NCBI GenBank assembly: GCA_947588735.1
Contig: CANQAD010000006.1
Span: 1-54,845, forward strand
Direction: 5' to 3'
Origin: an uncultured Akkermansia sp.
GTDB taxonomy: Bacteria; Verrucomicrobiota; Verrucomicrobiia; Verrucomicrobiales; Akkermansiaceae
Length of the DNA stretch: 54,845 nucleotides
Part shown: piece by piece, positions 15,679-24,396 of the stretch
How positions within the stretch are numbered: the stretch's first letter is position 1
Layout of the letters: each line of letters starts with the position of its first letter
Notes under the pieces: model-generated
The model's input: the letters and a program-made list of their open reading frames with translations, nothing else
Told to the model about the DNA's origin: nothing
Databases searched by the model: none
Program-made: the position numbers and the translations under genes

Positions 15679-17283
15679 ATGCTCACGATAAAAAAGCTCA
15701 CGAAAGCACATGCCGGGCGCACTCTTTTTTCTGATGCCGAGTTGGTGGTGAATTGGGGTGAGCGCATTGCCTTGGTGGGACCGAACGGAGCGGGTAAATC
15801 CACCCTCTTTCGCATGATATTGGGGGAGGAAGGGCCAGACGAAGGCGAAATTCAACGCGATGAATACGCCACCATTGGCTACCTGCCTCAGGAAGCCGGC
15901 GATCCTTCCGATTGCACAGTGCTGGAAATTGCCATGAGTACTACCCCGGAACTCGGTCAAGCCATCCGTACTATCGCGGTATGCGAGGCGAAGGGGGATC
16001 GCTCTAGTGATGTGTACGGTCAGGCCGTGGACACATTTACCGCGCACGATGGATACAAGCTTGAGCCAAAGGCAAAGCGAATCTTAAAGGGACTCGCGTT
16101 CAAAGACAGTGATTTTCCCCGCCCCGCGTACGAGATGAGCGGCGGCTGGGTGATGCGTGCTCACTTGGCCCGACTTTTGGTCGCAGAGCCGGATTTGCTG
16201 ATGCTCGATGAGCCGACTAATCACTTGGATCTCATGAGTCTGCTCTGGCTCCGGCGTTACCTGAAGAATTATCCCGGCGCCCTCCTCATGATTTCTCACG
16301 ATCGTGACTTCATGGACGAGCTGGTGGAGGCGGTGTACGATATTGAAAACACAAAGCTGGTGCGTTACACGGGCAACTACAGCGCTTTCCTGCAGCTCAA
16401 GGAGCAACGCTATGAACTTGTGTTGGCTGCTTGGCGTAATCAGCAACGCGAAATTGCCCATTTTGAGGCTTTCATTGAACGCTTTCGCTCTGTGGCATCT
16501 AAAGCTGCCCAAGTGCAGGGCCGAATCAAGCAGCTGGAAAAAATCCAGCGCATTGAAAAGCCTCGGCCGACTCGCAAAGTTTTTAAGTTCACCTTTCCGC
16601 AGCCTCCGCGCAGCACACAGCGCGTCATTGAATTGGAGCACGTTTCACAATCTTACGGTTCCCACCGCATTTATTCTGACCTGAACCTGTTAGTGGAGCG
16701 TGGCCAACGCATTGTTCTGGTGGGACCAAACGGTGCCGGCAAATCCACACTGCTGAAAATTCTCGCGGGAGTTGTCTCGATTGACGGTGGCAAGCGCACT
16801 CTGGGTACCACTACCCGCATCGGCTATTTCTCTCAAATGCGTGCGGAAAATCTCACGCCTAATTACACCGTGCTTGAGGAGATTATGAAGGCTGACCCTG
16901 AGCTGCGGGAGGAAGAAGCACGTGGTGTGCTGGGCAGCTTCCTTTTCCGTCGTCTGGATGTCGAGAAGCGGGTGGAGGTTCTCTCCGGCGGAGAAAAATC
17001 CCGCCTCAGTCTTGTTAAGTTCCTGGTGAATCCTCCCAATCTCCTGCTCATGGACGAGCCAACGACTCACTTGGACCTCATGAGCGTTGAGGCATTGTCC
17101 CAAGCGCTCAAATGCTATGAAGGAACGCTTGTCTTTATCTCGCATGATGTCCACTTCATCCGCTCCCTCGCCGAAAAAACTTTGCACATCAACCACGGCA
17201 CTCTCACTCCCTACGCCGGAGGCTATGATTACTACCTGGAAAAGTCAGGGCTGCTGAACGCCGACTTGGCCATGGATCAGTAA
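15679..17283 (+). CDS. ABC-F family ATPase (ribosome-associated type)
   Basis: 534 aa with two ABC domains and no membrane segments. Walker A GPNGAGKST occurs in both halves (about 33-41 and 350-358). Signature motifs are MSGGWVMRAHLARLL and LSGGEKSRLSLVKFL, and Walker B are LMLDEPTNHLDL and LLMDEPTTHLDL. Between them is the linker helix pair rich in Gln, Arg and Lys that in EttA/Uup-type proteins reaches the ribosomal E site. The likely role is in translation or ribosome rescue; antibiotic protection is possible but unsupported. The exact subfamily is not assigned. Confidence 0.88.
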   Translation: MLTIKKLTKAHAGRTLFSDAELVVNWGERIALVGPNGAGKSTLFRMILGEEGPDEGEIQRDEYATIGYLPQEAGDPSDCTVLEIAMSTTPELGQAIRTIAVCEAKGDRSSDVYGQAVDTFTAHDGYKLEPKAKRILKGLAFKDSDFPRPAYEMSGGWVMRAHLARLLVAEPDLLMLDEPTNHLDLMSLLWLRRYLKNYPGALLMISHDRDFMDELVEAVYDIENTKLVRYTGNYSAFLQLKEQRYELVLAAWRNQQREIAHFEAFIERFRSVASKAAQVQGRIKQLEKIQRIEKPRPTRKVFKFTFPQPPRSTQRVIELEHVSQSYGSHRIYSDLNLLVERGQRIVLVGPNGAGKSTLLKILAGVVSIDGGKRTLGTTTRIGYFSQMRAENLTPNYTVLEEIMKADPELREEEARGVLGSFLFRRLDVEKRVEVLSGGEKSRLSLVKFLVNPPNLLLMDEPTTHLDLMSVEALSQALKCYEGTLVFISHDVHFIRSLAEKTLHINHGTLTPYAGGYDYYLEKSGLLNADLAMDQ

Positions 17284-17284
17284 G

Positions 17285-17316
17285 GAAAGAAAACAAAACG
17301 CCGCCCGAAGGCGGCG
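17285..17316 (-). terminator. Rho-independent terminator of rpmF
   Basis: On the minus strand: CGCCGCC-TTCG-GGCGGCG (17299-17316) followed by TTTTGTTTTCTTT. A 7-bp GC stem with a stable TTCG tetraloop and a T-rich tail. Confidence 0.85.
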
Positions 17317-17347
17317 ATGAACATAGCTATTCTCGCAATAAGCGAGG

Positions 17348-17539
17348 TTATTCAGCAGCTTTAACCTGCACCTCGGCGCCGCTTTGAGTGCGGTAGGTGC
17401 CGCAATGGGGACATGCAGTGTGTCCAGGTACGGTAGCGCCGCATTTAGGGCATTTACCCATCTGAGGAGCTTTCCATGCCTGAGCCGCCAGGCGGGAGCG
17501 CTGTTTCATTTTAGACGTTCTGCGTTTAGGAGCTGCCAT
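17348..17539 (-). CDS. rpmF: 50S ribosomal protein L32
   Basis: 63 aa. The basic N-terminus [16 protein letters not shown] is the L32 signature. A zinc ribbon follows, with CPKC and CPHC pairs (about residues 30-46). It is a structural component of the large ribosomal subunit. It lies downstream of yceD, as in many bacteria, with 60 bases between them, and is followed by a strong terminator. Confidence 0.95.
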   Translation of the reverse strand: MAAPKRRTSKMKQRSRLAAQAWKAPQMGKCPKCGATVPGHTACPHCGTYRTQSGAEVQVKAAE

Positions 17540-17599
17540 AGTCTGTCAGTGTTGTGATAAGTTAGGGCGATCGTAGTCGCTGAGCGGCGGAAAGCATTT

Positions 17600-18103
17600 T
17601 CACGAGGTCGGGGATGTACTGATTCCATCCAGCGCATCCCACACGTTCCGCCCGCTCGCCGCGGCGGAGTTTACACCAGGTAGGGGGCTTTTGTCCAGTC
17701 CAAAATCCTCACTTATGTCATGAATTTTACATTCATGCCCCGATAGTTCGCATTTTGGGTAAGCGGGCATGGCGAGCAATATTTCCTCCCGAAGTTCTTC
17801 GGCTATGTCAACTTCCAAGAGATCGGCGCTCACCTCGCGGCTGATTACTGCACGCACGGGAAGCATGTAATCAAACGTCCCCAAACAACGCACGCATTGT
17901 AACTTAAGCGGTACGTCCAGCTGCGCTTCCACCACCAGTTCTTTTTCGCCATACATGCTTACATTCAGCTCATATTTGATGCTGCCGATCCCCTGCACAT
18001 CGTTATGGTCGAGGTCCATGAGTTCTTCCCCCTTCACGCAGCCAGAAAAAACTGTCGCCGCTTCATCCAATCCCTCGAGCTTGATCAACACATGAGCACT
18101 CAT
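17600..18103 (-). CDS. yceD: YceD / DUF177 family protein
   Basis: 167 aa. The conserved core contains LQCVRCLGTFDY (about 70-81) and the acidic DIAEELREEILLAMP segment, followed by further cysteines (CELSGHEC). DUF177 proteins are linked to 23S rRNA processing or ribosome assembly and are encoded beside rpmF in many phyla, as here. The start at ATG 18103 coincides with the predicted transcription start, so the mRNA would be leaderless. Confidence 0.88.
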   Translation of the reverse strand: MSAHVLIKLEGLDEAATVFSGCVKGEELMDLDHNDVQGIGSIKYELNVSMYGEKELVVEAQLDVPLKLQCVRCLGTFDYMLPVRAVISREVSADLLEVDIAEELREEILLAMPAYPKCELSGHECKIHDISEDFGLDKSPLPGVNSAAASGRNVWDALDGISTSPTS

Positions 18104-18109
18104 GCCCCA

Positions 18110-18138
18110 AGCATAGAGGATGCTGTCCCAAAAAGCAA
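18110..18138 (-). promoter_or_regulatory. Promoter of yceD-rpmF
   Basis: Minus strand: TTGCTT (18133-18138), 17-bp spacer, TATGCT (18110-18115). The predicted start is about 18103, on the ATG. Confidence 0.55.
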
Positions 18139-18156
18139 GCGTATTTAGAAGGACGT

Positions 18157-18344
18157 CAGGGCAACCGCATTAGGAAATGCGGCTGCTATTTACGATTGAC
18201 GAGTTACGAATTACGATTTATTGATCATGTGCGCGTTGCGCAGGTTTTTTCGAATCAATGTTGTCATTTTTTTATCAACGATCATATCAGCCAACAAGGC
18301 CATTTTTCTCCATTGATGAACTTCTTTCAAATACGGTTGCCCTG
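18157..18344 (+). repeat. Family A repeat with internal deletion
   Basis: 188 bases. Left end CAGGGCAACCGCATT plus hairpin; right end ATACGGTTGCCCTG. It lacks about 50 bases of the interior found in full copies (the GAACGTAGGCAGGAGAG to GATGACTGC part). The flanks AGAAGGACGT (18147-18156) and GAAAGGACGT (18345-18354) match at 8 of 10 positions, consistent with a 10-bp target duplication. Confidence 0.8.
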
Positions 18345-18450
18345 GAAAGGACGTCAGCAAAGCTGCGTCTCGCGCTTCAGGAGATAGAGAGAACATCGTG
18401 AATGGTAAACGCGTTTTCCAGGGTGTTTGCTCTGGAAGGAAGGCCGACGC

Positions 18451-20016
18451 TTACTCGCCAAGCGGGAGGGTGAGGAGAAAAGTGGTGCCGCGGTTAGAAG
18501 TTCTCTCCAAGGTGAGATCGCCGCCGATGGAACGGGCGAGATCACGGGAGAGGGCTAATCCCAAACCGATGCCAGGTTTGCGAGCGTCCTCCGCCCTTTG
18601 CGAGTGCGAGAAAGGCCGAAATATTTTTTTCTGCATGTCGAAGGGTATGCCTGGACCATTATCGGTTATTCGCAGGGAGAGTGTGCGGTGGGTTTGCAGG
18701 GCGTGCAGCGTCATGACCGAGTGATCCGATGAGGCGTATTTGACAGCATTGTCCGCAAGATTCTGCAGAATTTGTTCCACGGAAATGAGATCAGTGCGCA
18801 GTCGCAGGAGACTGACACGGGGATCAATGGTTACGGTAACGCTCCAACCGGCGCGGCGCATGTGATCGGCCGTTTTATCAAGGAGGTCAGAGAGTAATTC
18901 GGAGCAACTTCCTACATCCTGTCGTTCACGCTTTTTCCCGCGGGTGAGTCGGGCATACGAGAGCACATTTTCCACAAGGTGTCCAAGGCGCAAGCTTTCA
19001 CGGTGAAGTGTTTCGTGATACTCCTTCATTTTGTCTATCGGCAGGTCCTGGTTCTGCAGCATTTCCGTGTAGAGCTGAAAGCTGGTAAGGGGAGTTCGAA
19101 GCTCGTGGGTGACGGCAGACACGAAGTCGCTGCGGCGTTGTTCCATGCAGCTGTACGAAAAAAGCAGAGTAAAAACGATGATGATGGAGAGGATGGAAAT
19201 AAGCCAGGCAGAGATGACCGGACCCCGCAGAGCCGCTTTGCGGGCGGTCGTGTCAGGCAATTCAACTTTGTCCCCCGGGCGCAATACTAAGGGGAGGGGA
19301 GCAAGATTAGCATTTTCGCCACGGTGCACAAAACCGATGCTTGGATCTTTGAGCCCAGGCTCCACGAGGGGAAGCAGATGAGCACTGAGTTTTGAAGCGT
19401 CGATCACAAATCCCTCTGCTGCGGCACCGTGACTGGTGGGAACAGAGCGCATGCACACCAATGTGTCGCCGTAGTTCCATGCAAAGAAGGGACCGGGCTC
19501 TCCGGTGAGACGCATTGGCTTATCCAAATCGATTTCAAGCACTTCGTATACGCCAAAGACTGGTAGCTGAGTATGAGGGTCGTAGGATTGCTTTTCATTG
19601 GGGTTGTAAAGTGGGGCAGAGGGGTTAAAAGCTTTGCGGCGAATGGTGTTGGTGATGGCTGGAGCTTTGGCGAGGCGGTGCGCAAAATCCTCATCCCCCA
19701 CGGGGACCTGAAGCATAGCCGGGGAGAGCAGGAAAAAGCCCACATTGAAATCTGCCTTGCCGCCGCGTGGCATGGGGATATTGACCATGCCAATGGGAGG
19801 GGCCTTGCCCAGCTTTTCCTGCTCAGTGCGAAGCAGGGTCTCCATTTCGGCGCGCACGCGCGGCAGGGAGAGTTCTACCATGCGAGCCGCCTGAGTACGG
19901 TAGTCGATGGCTCGCAACTCATCTTCCAAATGCGCGGCTTGCCAGGCCTGCCAAAGTGCGGCTCCGATAGCCACCAACGAAAAAATGAGAAGAATGCTGA
20001 CCAGTTTCTTTTTCAT
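18451..20016 (-). CDS. Sensor histidine kinase of a two-component system
   Basis: 521 aa. Membrane segments near residues 7-25 and 265-287 enclose a large periplasmic sensor domain of about 240 residues that I do not recognise. The cytoplasmic part has the H box SAVTHELRTPLTS (phospho-His about 305), N box NLADNAVKYA, G1 DNGPGIP, F box IFRPF and G2 GIGLGLALS. ATG 20016 overlaps the regulator stop by 4 bases (ATGA), indicating translational coupling; an ATG 12 bases upstream (20028) is an alternative. It is the last gene of the three-gene operon. Confidence 0.92.
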   Translation of the reverse strand: MKKKLVSILLIFSLVAIGAALWQAWQAAHLEDELRAIDYRTQAARMVELSLPRVRAEMETLLRTEQEKLGKAPPIGMVNIPMPRGGKADFNVGFFLLSPAMLQVPVGDEDFAHRLAKAPAITNTIRRKAFNPSAPLYNPNEKQSYDPHTQLPVFGVYEVLEIDLDKPMRLTGEPGPFFAWNYGDTLVCMRSVPTSHGAAAEGFVIDASKLSAHLLPLVEPGLKDPSIGFVHRGENANLAPLPLVLRPGDKVELPDTTARKAALRGPVISAWLISILSIIIVFTLLFSYSCMEQRRSDFVSAVTHELRTPLTSFQLYTEMLQNQDLPIDKMKEYHETLHRESLRLGHLVENVLSYARLTRGKKRERQDVGSCSELLSDLLDKTADHMRRAGWSVTVTIDPRVSLLRLRTDLISVEQILQNLADNAVKYASSDHSVMTLHALQTHRTLSLRITDNGPGIPFDMQKKIFRPFSHSQRAEDARKPGIGLGLALSRDLARSIGGDLTLERTSNRGTTFLLTLPLGE

Positions 20017-20705
20017 GACTTGTTCCATTTATAGCCGCGTCCCCGCACATTCTCGATGCGTTGCGCTACATCGAAATCCAATTTCTCGCGCAGGCGAGTG
20101 AGAGTGACGGCAACAGTTCGTGTTTCAGAAGCGCTGGCATGACTGCCCCACACACGCAGTAGCAACTCCTCTTGCGAGATGATGCGATTGGGGTGTGCCA
20201 GGAGGTAGTGGAAAAGTTCAAACTCCTTCTCACGCAGGGGCACTGAGGAGCCGTTGTCCATGATTACGCTATGAGTATCAGGGTTCAATGATCCTCCGGG
20301 GAAATGCAGAGAACTTTCGGCGCTCACGCGACGGACAGGGTAGCGACGCAGTACCGCTGCTACGCGTGCTAGTAGCTCTGCCATGGAAAAAGGCTTGACC
20401 ACGTAGTCATCCGCCCCATTTTCCAGTCCGTGGACACGGTCTTTTTCCTCGCCGTGGGCAGTCAAGATAATGCTTGGAACGCCCGGGCATTCCTTGCCCA
20501 TAATTTTGAGTAGTTTGAAGCCATCAATTTTTGGCATATTCAGATCCAGCAACATCAGATCTACCTCCTGTGTGAGAGCCAGCTTGAGTGCATCTGCGCC
20601 GTCCGCAGCGGTTAGCACGCCATAGCCATGTGCCTGTAGAGCATCCGCTAATCCGGCGCGGATGGAGGCATCGTCCTCAGCAATCAGTATGGTTCGTTCC
20701 GCCAT
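20013..20705 (-). CDS. OmpR-family response regulator
   Basis: 230 aa. The receiver domain (about 1-120) has the acidic pair EDD near residue 10, the phospho-acceptor in LMLLDLNMPK (about 53), the T in ILTAHG and the K in VVKPFS. A C-terminal winged helix (about 135-230) has VPLREKEFELFHYLL and VRGRGYKW. It is the cognate regulator of the kinase that overlaps its stop. It follows the secreted-protein gene after 9 bases. Confidence 0.94.
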   Translation of the reverse strand: MAERTILIAEDDASIRAGLADALQAHGYGVLTAADGADALKLALTQEVDLMLLDLNMPKIDGFKLLKIMGKECPGVPSIILTAHGEEKDRVHGLENGADDYVVKPFSMAELLARVAAVLRRYPVRRVSAESSLHFPGGSLNPDTHSVIMDNGSSVPLREKEFELFHYLLAHPNRIISQEELLLRVWGSHASASETRTVAVTLTRLREKLDFDVAQRIENVRGRGYKWNKS

Positions 20706-20714
20706 GAACTTCGG

Positions 20715-21581
20715 TCAGGATTCGGACTCAGCTGAATCTGATTTTGAGGAGGATTTCTGCCAATACCTGCTAATATCAAACCATTGCTCGAAAACGATCT
20801 GGTCGTGCCCAAGCAAAATGGTAACGATGTGTTTGTCGTACGCCTTACTCCCATCTATGATGAGTTGCTGGGCAGAGGGAGCCGGGTAGTGGAGATCTTT
20901 GCAGAGAATGTCGTATTCCATGCGCACAGCCGAGTCACTGTCACTGAGGATGACCCATGCCGAATCACGCGTAAAGCCCGGACCGCCTTGCACCACATCC
21001 GGACACCGTTCAAGCAATTGCTTGCGGTCGGCAGCCTGCATCTCGACGAGTTGGCTGATTTGCTCGTCTGTGGCTTGCTTGGGCTGTTGTTCGTGCGGTG
21101 CTTCATCGCAGTCGAGAAAGGCTTCGCACAAGGGAGCGATGGCAGCAGTCAGTTCTTTTGAGTTGTAGTAATCTGCGCCGTGGAGACGTCTGAGCTGTTC
21201 AGGGATTTTTTTCAGCAAATCCTCATAAGCTGCCACTTCACCGGAAATGTCTCCGGAGATTTGCTCCATCATTTCTGACGAGATATGTTCGGCAACGTCA
21301 TTCAGTTCATACTCAATGTTAGTGAACGCATTGAATTCCGCGGTAAGCTCATCGGCATTCTCTTCAGCCTTTTGGTTGCTGGTCATATCCGTAAGAATAC
21401 GCAGTATCTTATGACCGTGAGAGAGCAGCTCACGTACCCCATCCTTCATTTTAGGAAGAGCCTGCTGCACGGAGTATTCCTGCGGTGTCGCAGGACTCTC
21501 ATCCGATGCGTGAGCCAGAATTGGGGCAAGCGAAAGAGCAGCAAGAGCCGGAAAAATACGCCGAGCGGGTAAATGCTTCAT
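20715..21581 (-). CDS. Secreted helical protein, first gene of the two-component operon
   Basis: 288 aa. The signal peptide (about 1-25, ending LAHA before SDES) is followed by an acidic, mainly helical protein with likely coiled-coil stretches (about 60-140). The tail is serine and glutamate rich. I do not recognise the family. It is the first gene of the operon with the regulator (9-base gap) and kinase, so it may be a periplasmic partner or target of the system. The start at ATG 21581 coincides with the predicted transcription start. Confidence 0.7.
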   Translation of the reverse strand: MKHLPARRIFPALAALSLAPILAHASDESPATPQEYSVQQALPKMKDGVRELLSHGHKILRILTDMTSNQKAEENADELTAEFNAFTNIEYELNDVAEHISSEMMEQISGDISGEVAAYEDLLKKIPEQLRRLHGADYYNSKELTAAIAPLCEAFLDCDEAPHEQQPKQATDEQISQLVEMQAADRKQLLERCPDVVQGGPGFTRDSAWVILSDSDSAVRMEYDILCKDLHYPAPSAQQLIIDGSKAYDKHIVTILLGHDQIVFEQWFDISRYWQKSSSKSDSAESES

Positions 21582-21587
21582 GCACGC

Positions 21588-21617
21588 ATACTACCATAGC
21601 TTCCCCAAAAATCACAA
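21588..21617 (-). promoter_or_regulatory. Promoter of the secreted protein / two-component operon
   Basis: Minus strand: TTGTGA (21612-21617), 18-bp spacer, TAGTAT (21588-21593). The predicted start is at about 21581, the ATG itself. Confidence 0.55.
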
Positions 21618-21675
21618 GTACATTTTCTGCCGCATAGGACGGAGTCCATAATTGCAATGGACGGAGTGGTATGGT

Positions 21676-22788
21676 ATGAATGGAGGCATGCCGGGAGCCG
21701 CAAGTCGAGGGAAGCGTTTGGGGAGGGTCGTGCTGTGTGTGCTGCTCTCGGTGCTGTTGCACGGGGTCGTCGCACTGTGGCTGTGCAGCATGGATGGGCC
21801 GCTTTTTGGAAACGGTGCGGCATGTGTGGTGAAACGCTCGACGCAGGAAGAGCGGCTGGTACAAATCGTGCGCGAGAAGGAGAACCCGCAGAAAAAGGAC
21901 GACAAGCCTTGGGTGAAAACGGATCCAGAGATGGATGAAAAAATACCCCGACAGGCCGATTTTATCGGTGCGCGCAACAGTGTGGCTTCCGGTTCCGAAT
22001 TCGCTCCGAGGCGTGCGAATGATGCTCCTCTGCCCTCCCAAAATGGCGAGGAAGACGATGACGAGCTGGTTACCTTTGATCAAGCCCGCCAAACGGGTGA
22101 TCTGGATAAACCGCAGGATCGTGTGCGGCCCCGCCAGCAAACTGCTGCCAGAGCTCCCCGGCGGCAGAGTGATACATCAGGAAAGCAACCCGGCGAGTCA
22201 GGAGTTCCTGCCCTCCAAAAAGTGAAACACGGTGGGGAAGACAAGTTGAGACTGAGTGAGGAAAAACCAGGAGAAGCCGGAGCTCGTCAGGAGGAGGAAG
22301 CTCCCATTGTCATAGAGGCGCCGACACGCGAGAAAATGCCGGAGGGTGCAGGCAGGCGGCAGCCGCCGATGTACGATCCTGCACTTGCCGATCACATGCA
22401 GGGCAAGGCGTTTCGCACATACGAACGGCGCACACGCAGTACGGGACGTTTTGTCATCGGCAGCCGCCCGGCACTCAATGTGGCATCCACCCCCCAAGGG
22501 CGTTACGAGGAAGAAATATACCGACGCGTAGCTTACTATTGGTACATGGCGTGCGATGACCACCGTGGGGATATTATACCGGGGAGCGTGGTGGTGGCGC
22601 TGCGTATCAATGAGCGAGGATTGTTGGAGAACATGGATTTGGTGCGGCGGCGGGGAGCGAGTGTCATCCAACAATCATTCACCTTTGGAGCCATTCGGCG
22701 GGCGGAATTGCCACCTATGCCCGCAGCCGTTCGGTCCGAAATAGTCGGCGATGTGCTCGAGCTTATCTTCACCTTCAATTTCGATTAA
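21676..22788 (+). CDS. tonB: TonB/TolA-like energy-transducing protein
   Basis: 370 aa. One N-terminal membrane anchor (about 17-37) is followed by a long charged linker rich in Lys, Glu, Gln and Pro that can span the periplasm (about 60-230). The C-terminal TonB-type domain (about 275-370) has YEEEIYRRVAYYW and VVVALRINERGLLENMDL. The frame opens at TTG 21652, but ATG 21676 has GGAG upstream and is preferred. It heads an operon with exbB and exbD. Whether it acts as TonB (outer-membrane uptake) or TolA (envelope integrity) cannot be decided; no receptor or Pal is adjacent. Confidence 0.82.
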   Translation: MNGGMPGAASRGKRLGRVVLCVLLSVLLHGVVALWLCSMDGPLFGNGAACVVKRSTQEERLVQIVREKENPQKKDDKPWVKTDPEMDEKIPRQADFIGARNSVASGSEFAPRRANDAPLPSQNGEEDDDELVTFDQARQTGDLDKPQDRVRPRQQTAARAPRRQSDTSGKQPGESGVPALQKVKHGGEDKLRLSEEKPGEAGARQEEEAPIVIEAPTREKMPEGAGRRQPPMYDPALADHMQGKAFRTYERRTRSTGRFVIGSRPALNVASTPQGRYEEEIYRRVAYYWYMACDDHRGDIIPGSVVVALRINERGLLENMDLVRRRGASVIQQSFTFGAIRRAELPPMPAAVRSEIVGDVLELIFTFNFD

Positions 22789-22810
22789 CACAAACCCAAC
22801 CCACAAAACT

Positions 22811-23413
22811 ATGCCTAATGCAATCACCCAATTCTTTGAAGCCTGCCAGCCATTTGGCTACCCGCTGCTGATATGTTCAGTCATTTTGGTGGCAGCCATA
22901 TTCTACCATCTTATCTTCACCGGCAGACGCAGATTATTGCGACAAATGTTCCACGCATTGGAGCAGGCGCGCGAAAGCAACGCTGACCCTGTCCCGGTGC
23001 TTATGGATCTATGCCTCAGGAGCACATCCCCTGTGGCGGCGGAGGTGCTGTATGCGGTCCGCCATGGTGGTGAGCCGTACGTAGAACAACAGATGGAGGC
23101 CAGGCTGCGCATGATGGTGGATTCTGAGCGTGCTGGCATGGCCACCATCAGTGTGATCACAAATATAGCGCCCATGCTTGGTATCCTTGGCACAGCCTGG
23201 GGACTCGTGAGGATATTTGGCGTATTTGGTGCGGCGGATGCGGGGCCGGGTATTGCCATGGGCATCTCCACAGCGCTTTATACCACGATTTTCGGCTTAG
23301 CGATTGCCGTTCCTGGCATCATAACGCTCAGTTGCTTCGAGCGTTCACTGGAGAAACATGCGTCGCTGCTCAACAGATTTTTTACAGATCTTCTTTTCAC
23401 CCTCCGCAAGTGA
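22811..23413 (+). CDS. exbB: ExbB/TolQ-type proton-channel protein
   Basis: 200-aa inner-membrane protein of the MotA/TolQ/ExbB family, with three membrane segments (about 15-35, 120-145 and 160-185). The family core is ITNIAPMLGILGTAWGL and GISTALYTTIFGLAIAVPG. With ExbD it uses proton flow to energise the TonB-like partner. The start is ATG 22811 (MPNAITQFFEA); the longer frame from 22751 overlaps tonB. exbD follows after 3 bases. Confidence 0.92.
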   Translation: MPNAITQFFEACQPFGYPLLICSVILVAAIFYHLIFTGRRRLLRQMFHALEQARESNADPVPVLMDLCLRSTSPVAAEVLYAVRHGGEPYVEQQMEARLRMMVDSERAGMATISVITNIAPMLGILGTAWGLVRIFGVFGAADAGPGIAMGISTALYTTIFGLAIAVPGIITLSCFERSLEKHASLLNRFFTDLLFTLRK

Positions 23414-23416
23414 TCT

Positions 23417-23839
23417 ATGAAAATATATCGCAAAAGCAATGTAGCGCGGGGGGTGCCTATCGTGCCGATGCTGGATATTCTGACGATACTGCTCATCTTT
23501 TTTATCGTGCACACGGAGTTTAAGCATCAGGTGAATGTGCTGCAGCTTACGTTGCCGCAAACGCATCATCTTTCCGGCAAAAAGGGGGATGACACGCTTA
23601 CCCTGCTGGAGATGGGACGGGGAGGGGAGTTGGCGCTGGGCGGCAAAAAAATGACACGGGACGAGTTACGTGGGGCTCTCAGTGAGCTCATGCGAACAGC
23701 CCCGCAAAGTCGCATCCAAGTGGCTGCGGCGGACGGAGTGCCCATAGGCGACCTGGTGGAGGTGCTGGACACGATCACCGAGGTCGGCATACCAATAGAA
23801 CAGGTGCCGCTGCGCATCAATTATGCGGCACAGCCCTGA
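23417..23839 (+). CDS. exbD: ExbD/TolR-type protein
   Basis: 140 aa. The single N-terminal membrane segment VPMLDILTILLIFFIV contains the essential membrane aspartate (about residue 18). A periplasmic domain follows, ending AADGVPIGDLVEVLDTI and a C-terminal extension. It is the proton-pathway partner of ExbB. It is the last gene of tonB-exbB-exbD, and its stop lies 2 bases from the convergent gene. Confidence 0.92.
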   Translation: MKIYRKSNVARGVPIVPMLDILTILLIFFIVHTEFKHQVNVLQLTLPQTHHLSGKKGDDTLTLLEMGRGGELALGGKKMTRDELRGALSELMRTAPQSRIQVAAADGVPIGDLVEVLDTITEVGIPIEQVPLRINYAAQP

Positions 23840-23841
23840 TT

Positions 23842-24372
23842 TTATTCGGCCTCGGCCTGACGACAGACGTGGGGATTGGGGATGAGCAGAGGGCGCAGCG
23901 TGACGTAGTCTTCCCTGTATTCCTCTGAGGGCACAAAGAGAAAGCCGGGCTTTTTATTGCGCAGATTAAACTGGGTGGGTTTGAACACAGGGAGCACCTG
24001 GTCGGTGCTCGGGTCGTATGCATTTTCACCGGTGTACGAGCCACAGAGCGTGTATTCGTAATTTTGATCGTAGCCGAACGTGGCGCCCTTTACGGGAGGT
24101 TCATAGCCGCGATCGGGGTTGCGCACGATGGATTCATCCATGATGACAAGTTTGGCGGAGCGCCAACTCTCGCCGGGCCTCCGCAGGTAGCCCCAAAAAC
24201 GGGTGAGCGGCACGTAGTAGCGGCGTCCCACATAGTAATTCCCCGGTGGCTCCTGAGCGATTTCGGCCTCGCGCTCCGCCACGGCTCGACAGTCGCTTTT
24301 AAGCGTGTCGCATTGACACAGCAGGATGAGCGGTGCAGCAATGACGGTGGCTTTGATGGCGGATTTCAGCAT
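23842..24372 (-). CDS. Small envelope protein, possibly a lipoprotein
   Basis: 176 aa. A hydrophobic N-terminus (about 4-20) ends in LLCQCDT. Either cysteine could be lipidated, but the residue before it is not a typical lipobox one, so ordinary secretion is also possible. The mature part is rich in Tyr and Pro (GNYYVGRRYYVPL). No family is recognised. It follows guaA after 24 bases on the same strand and is probably co-transcribed with it. Confidence 0.6.
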   Translation of the reverse strand: MLKSAIKATVIAAPLILLCQCDTLKSDCRAVAEREAEIAQEPPGNYYVGRRYYVPLTRFWGYLRRPGESWRSAKLVIMDESIVRNPDRGYEPPVKGATFGYDQNYEYTLCGSYTGENAYDPSTDQVLPVFKPTQFNLRNKKPGFLFVPSEEYREDYVTLRPLLIPNPHVCRQAEAE

Positions 24373-24396
24373 GGTACGGGCATACGCTGGGACCTC

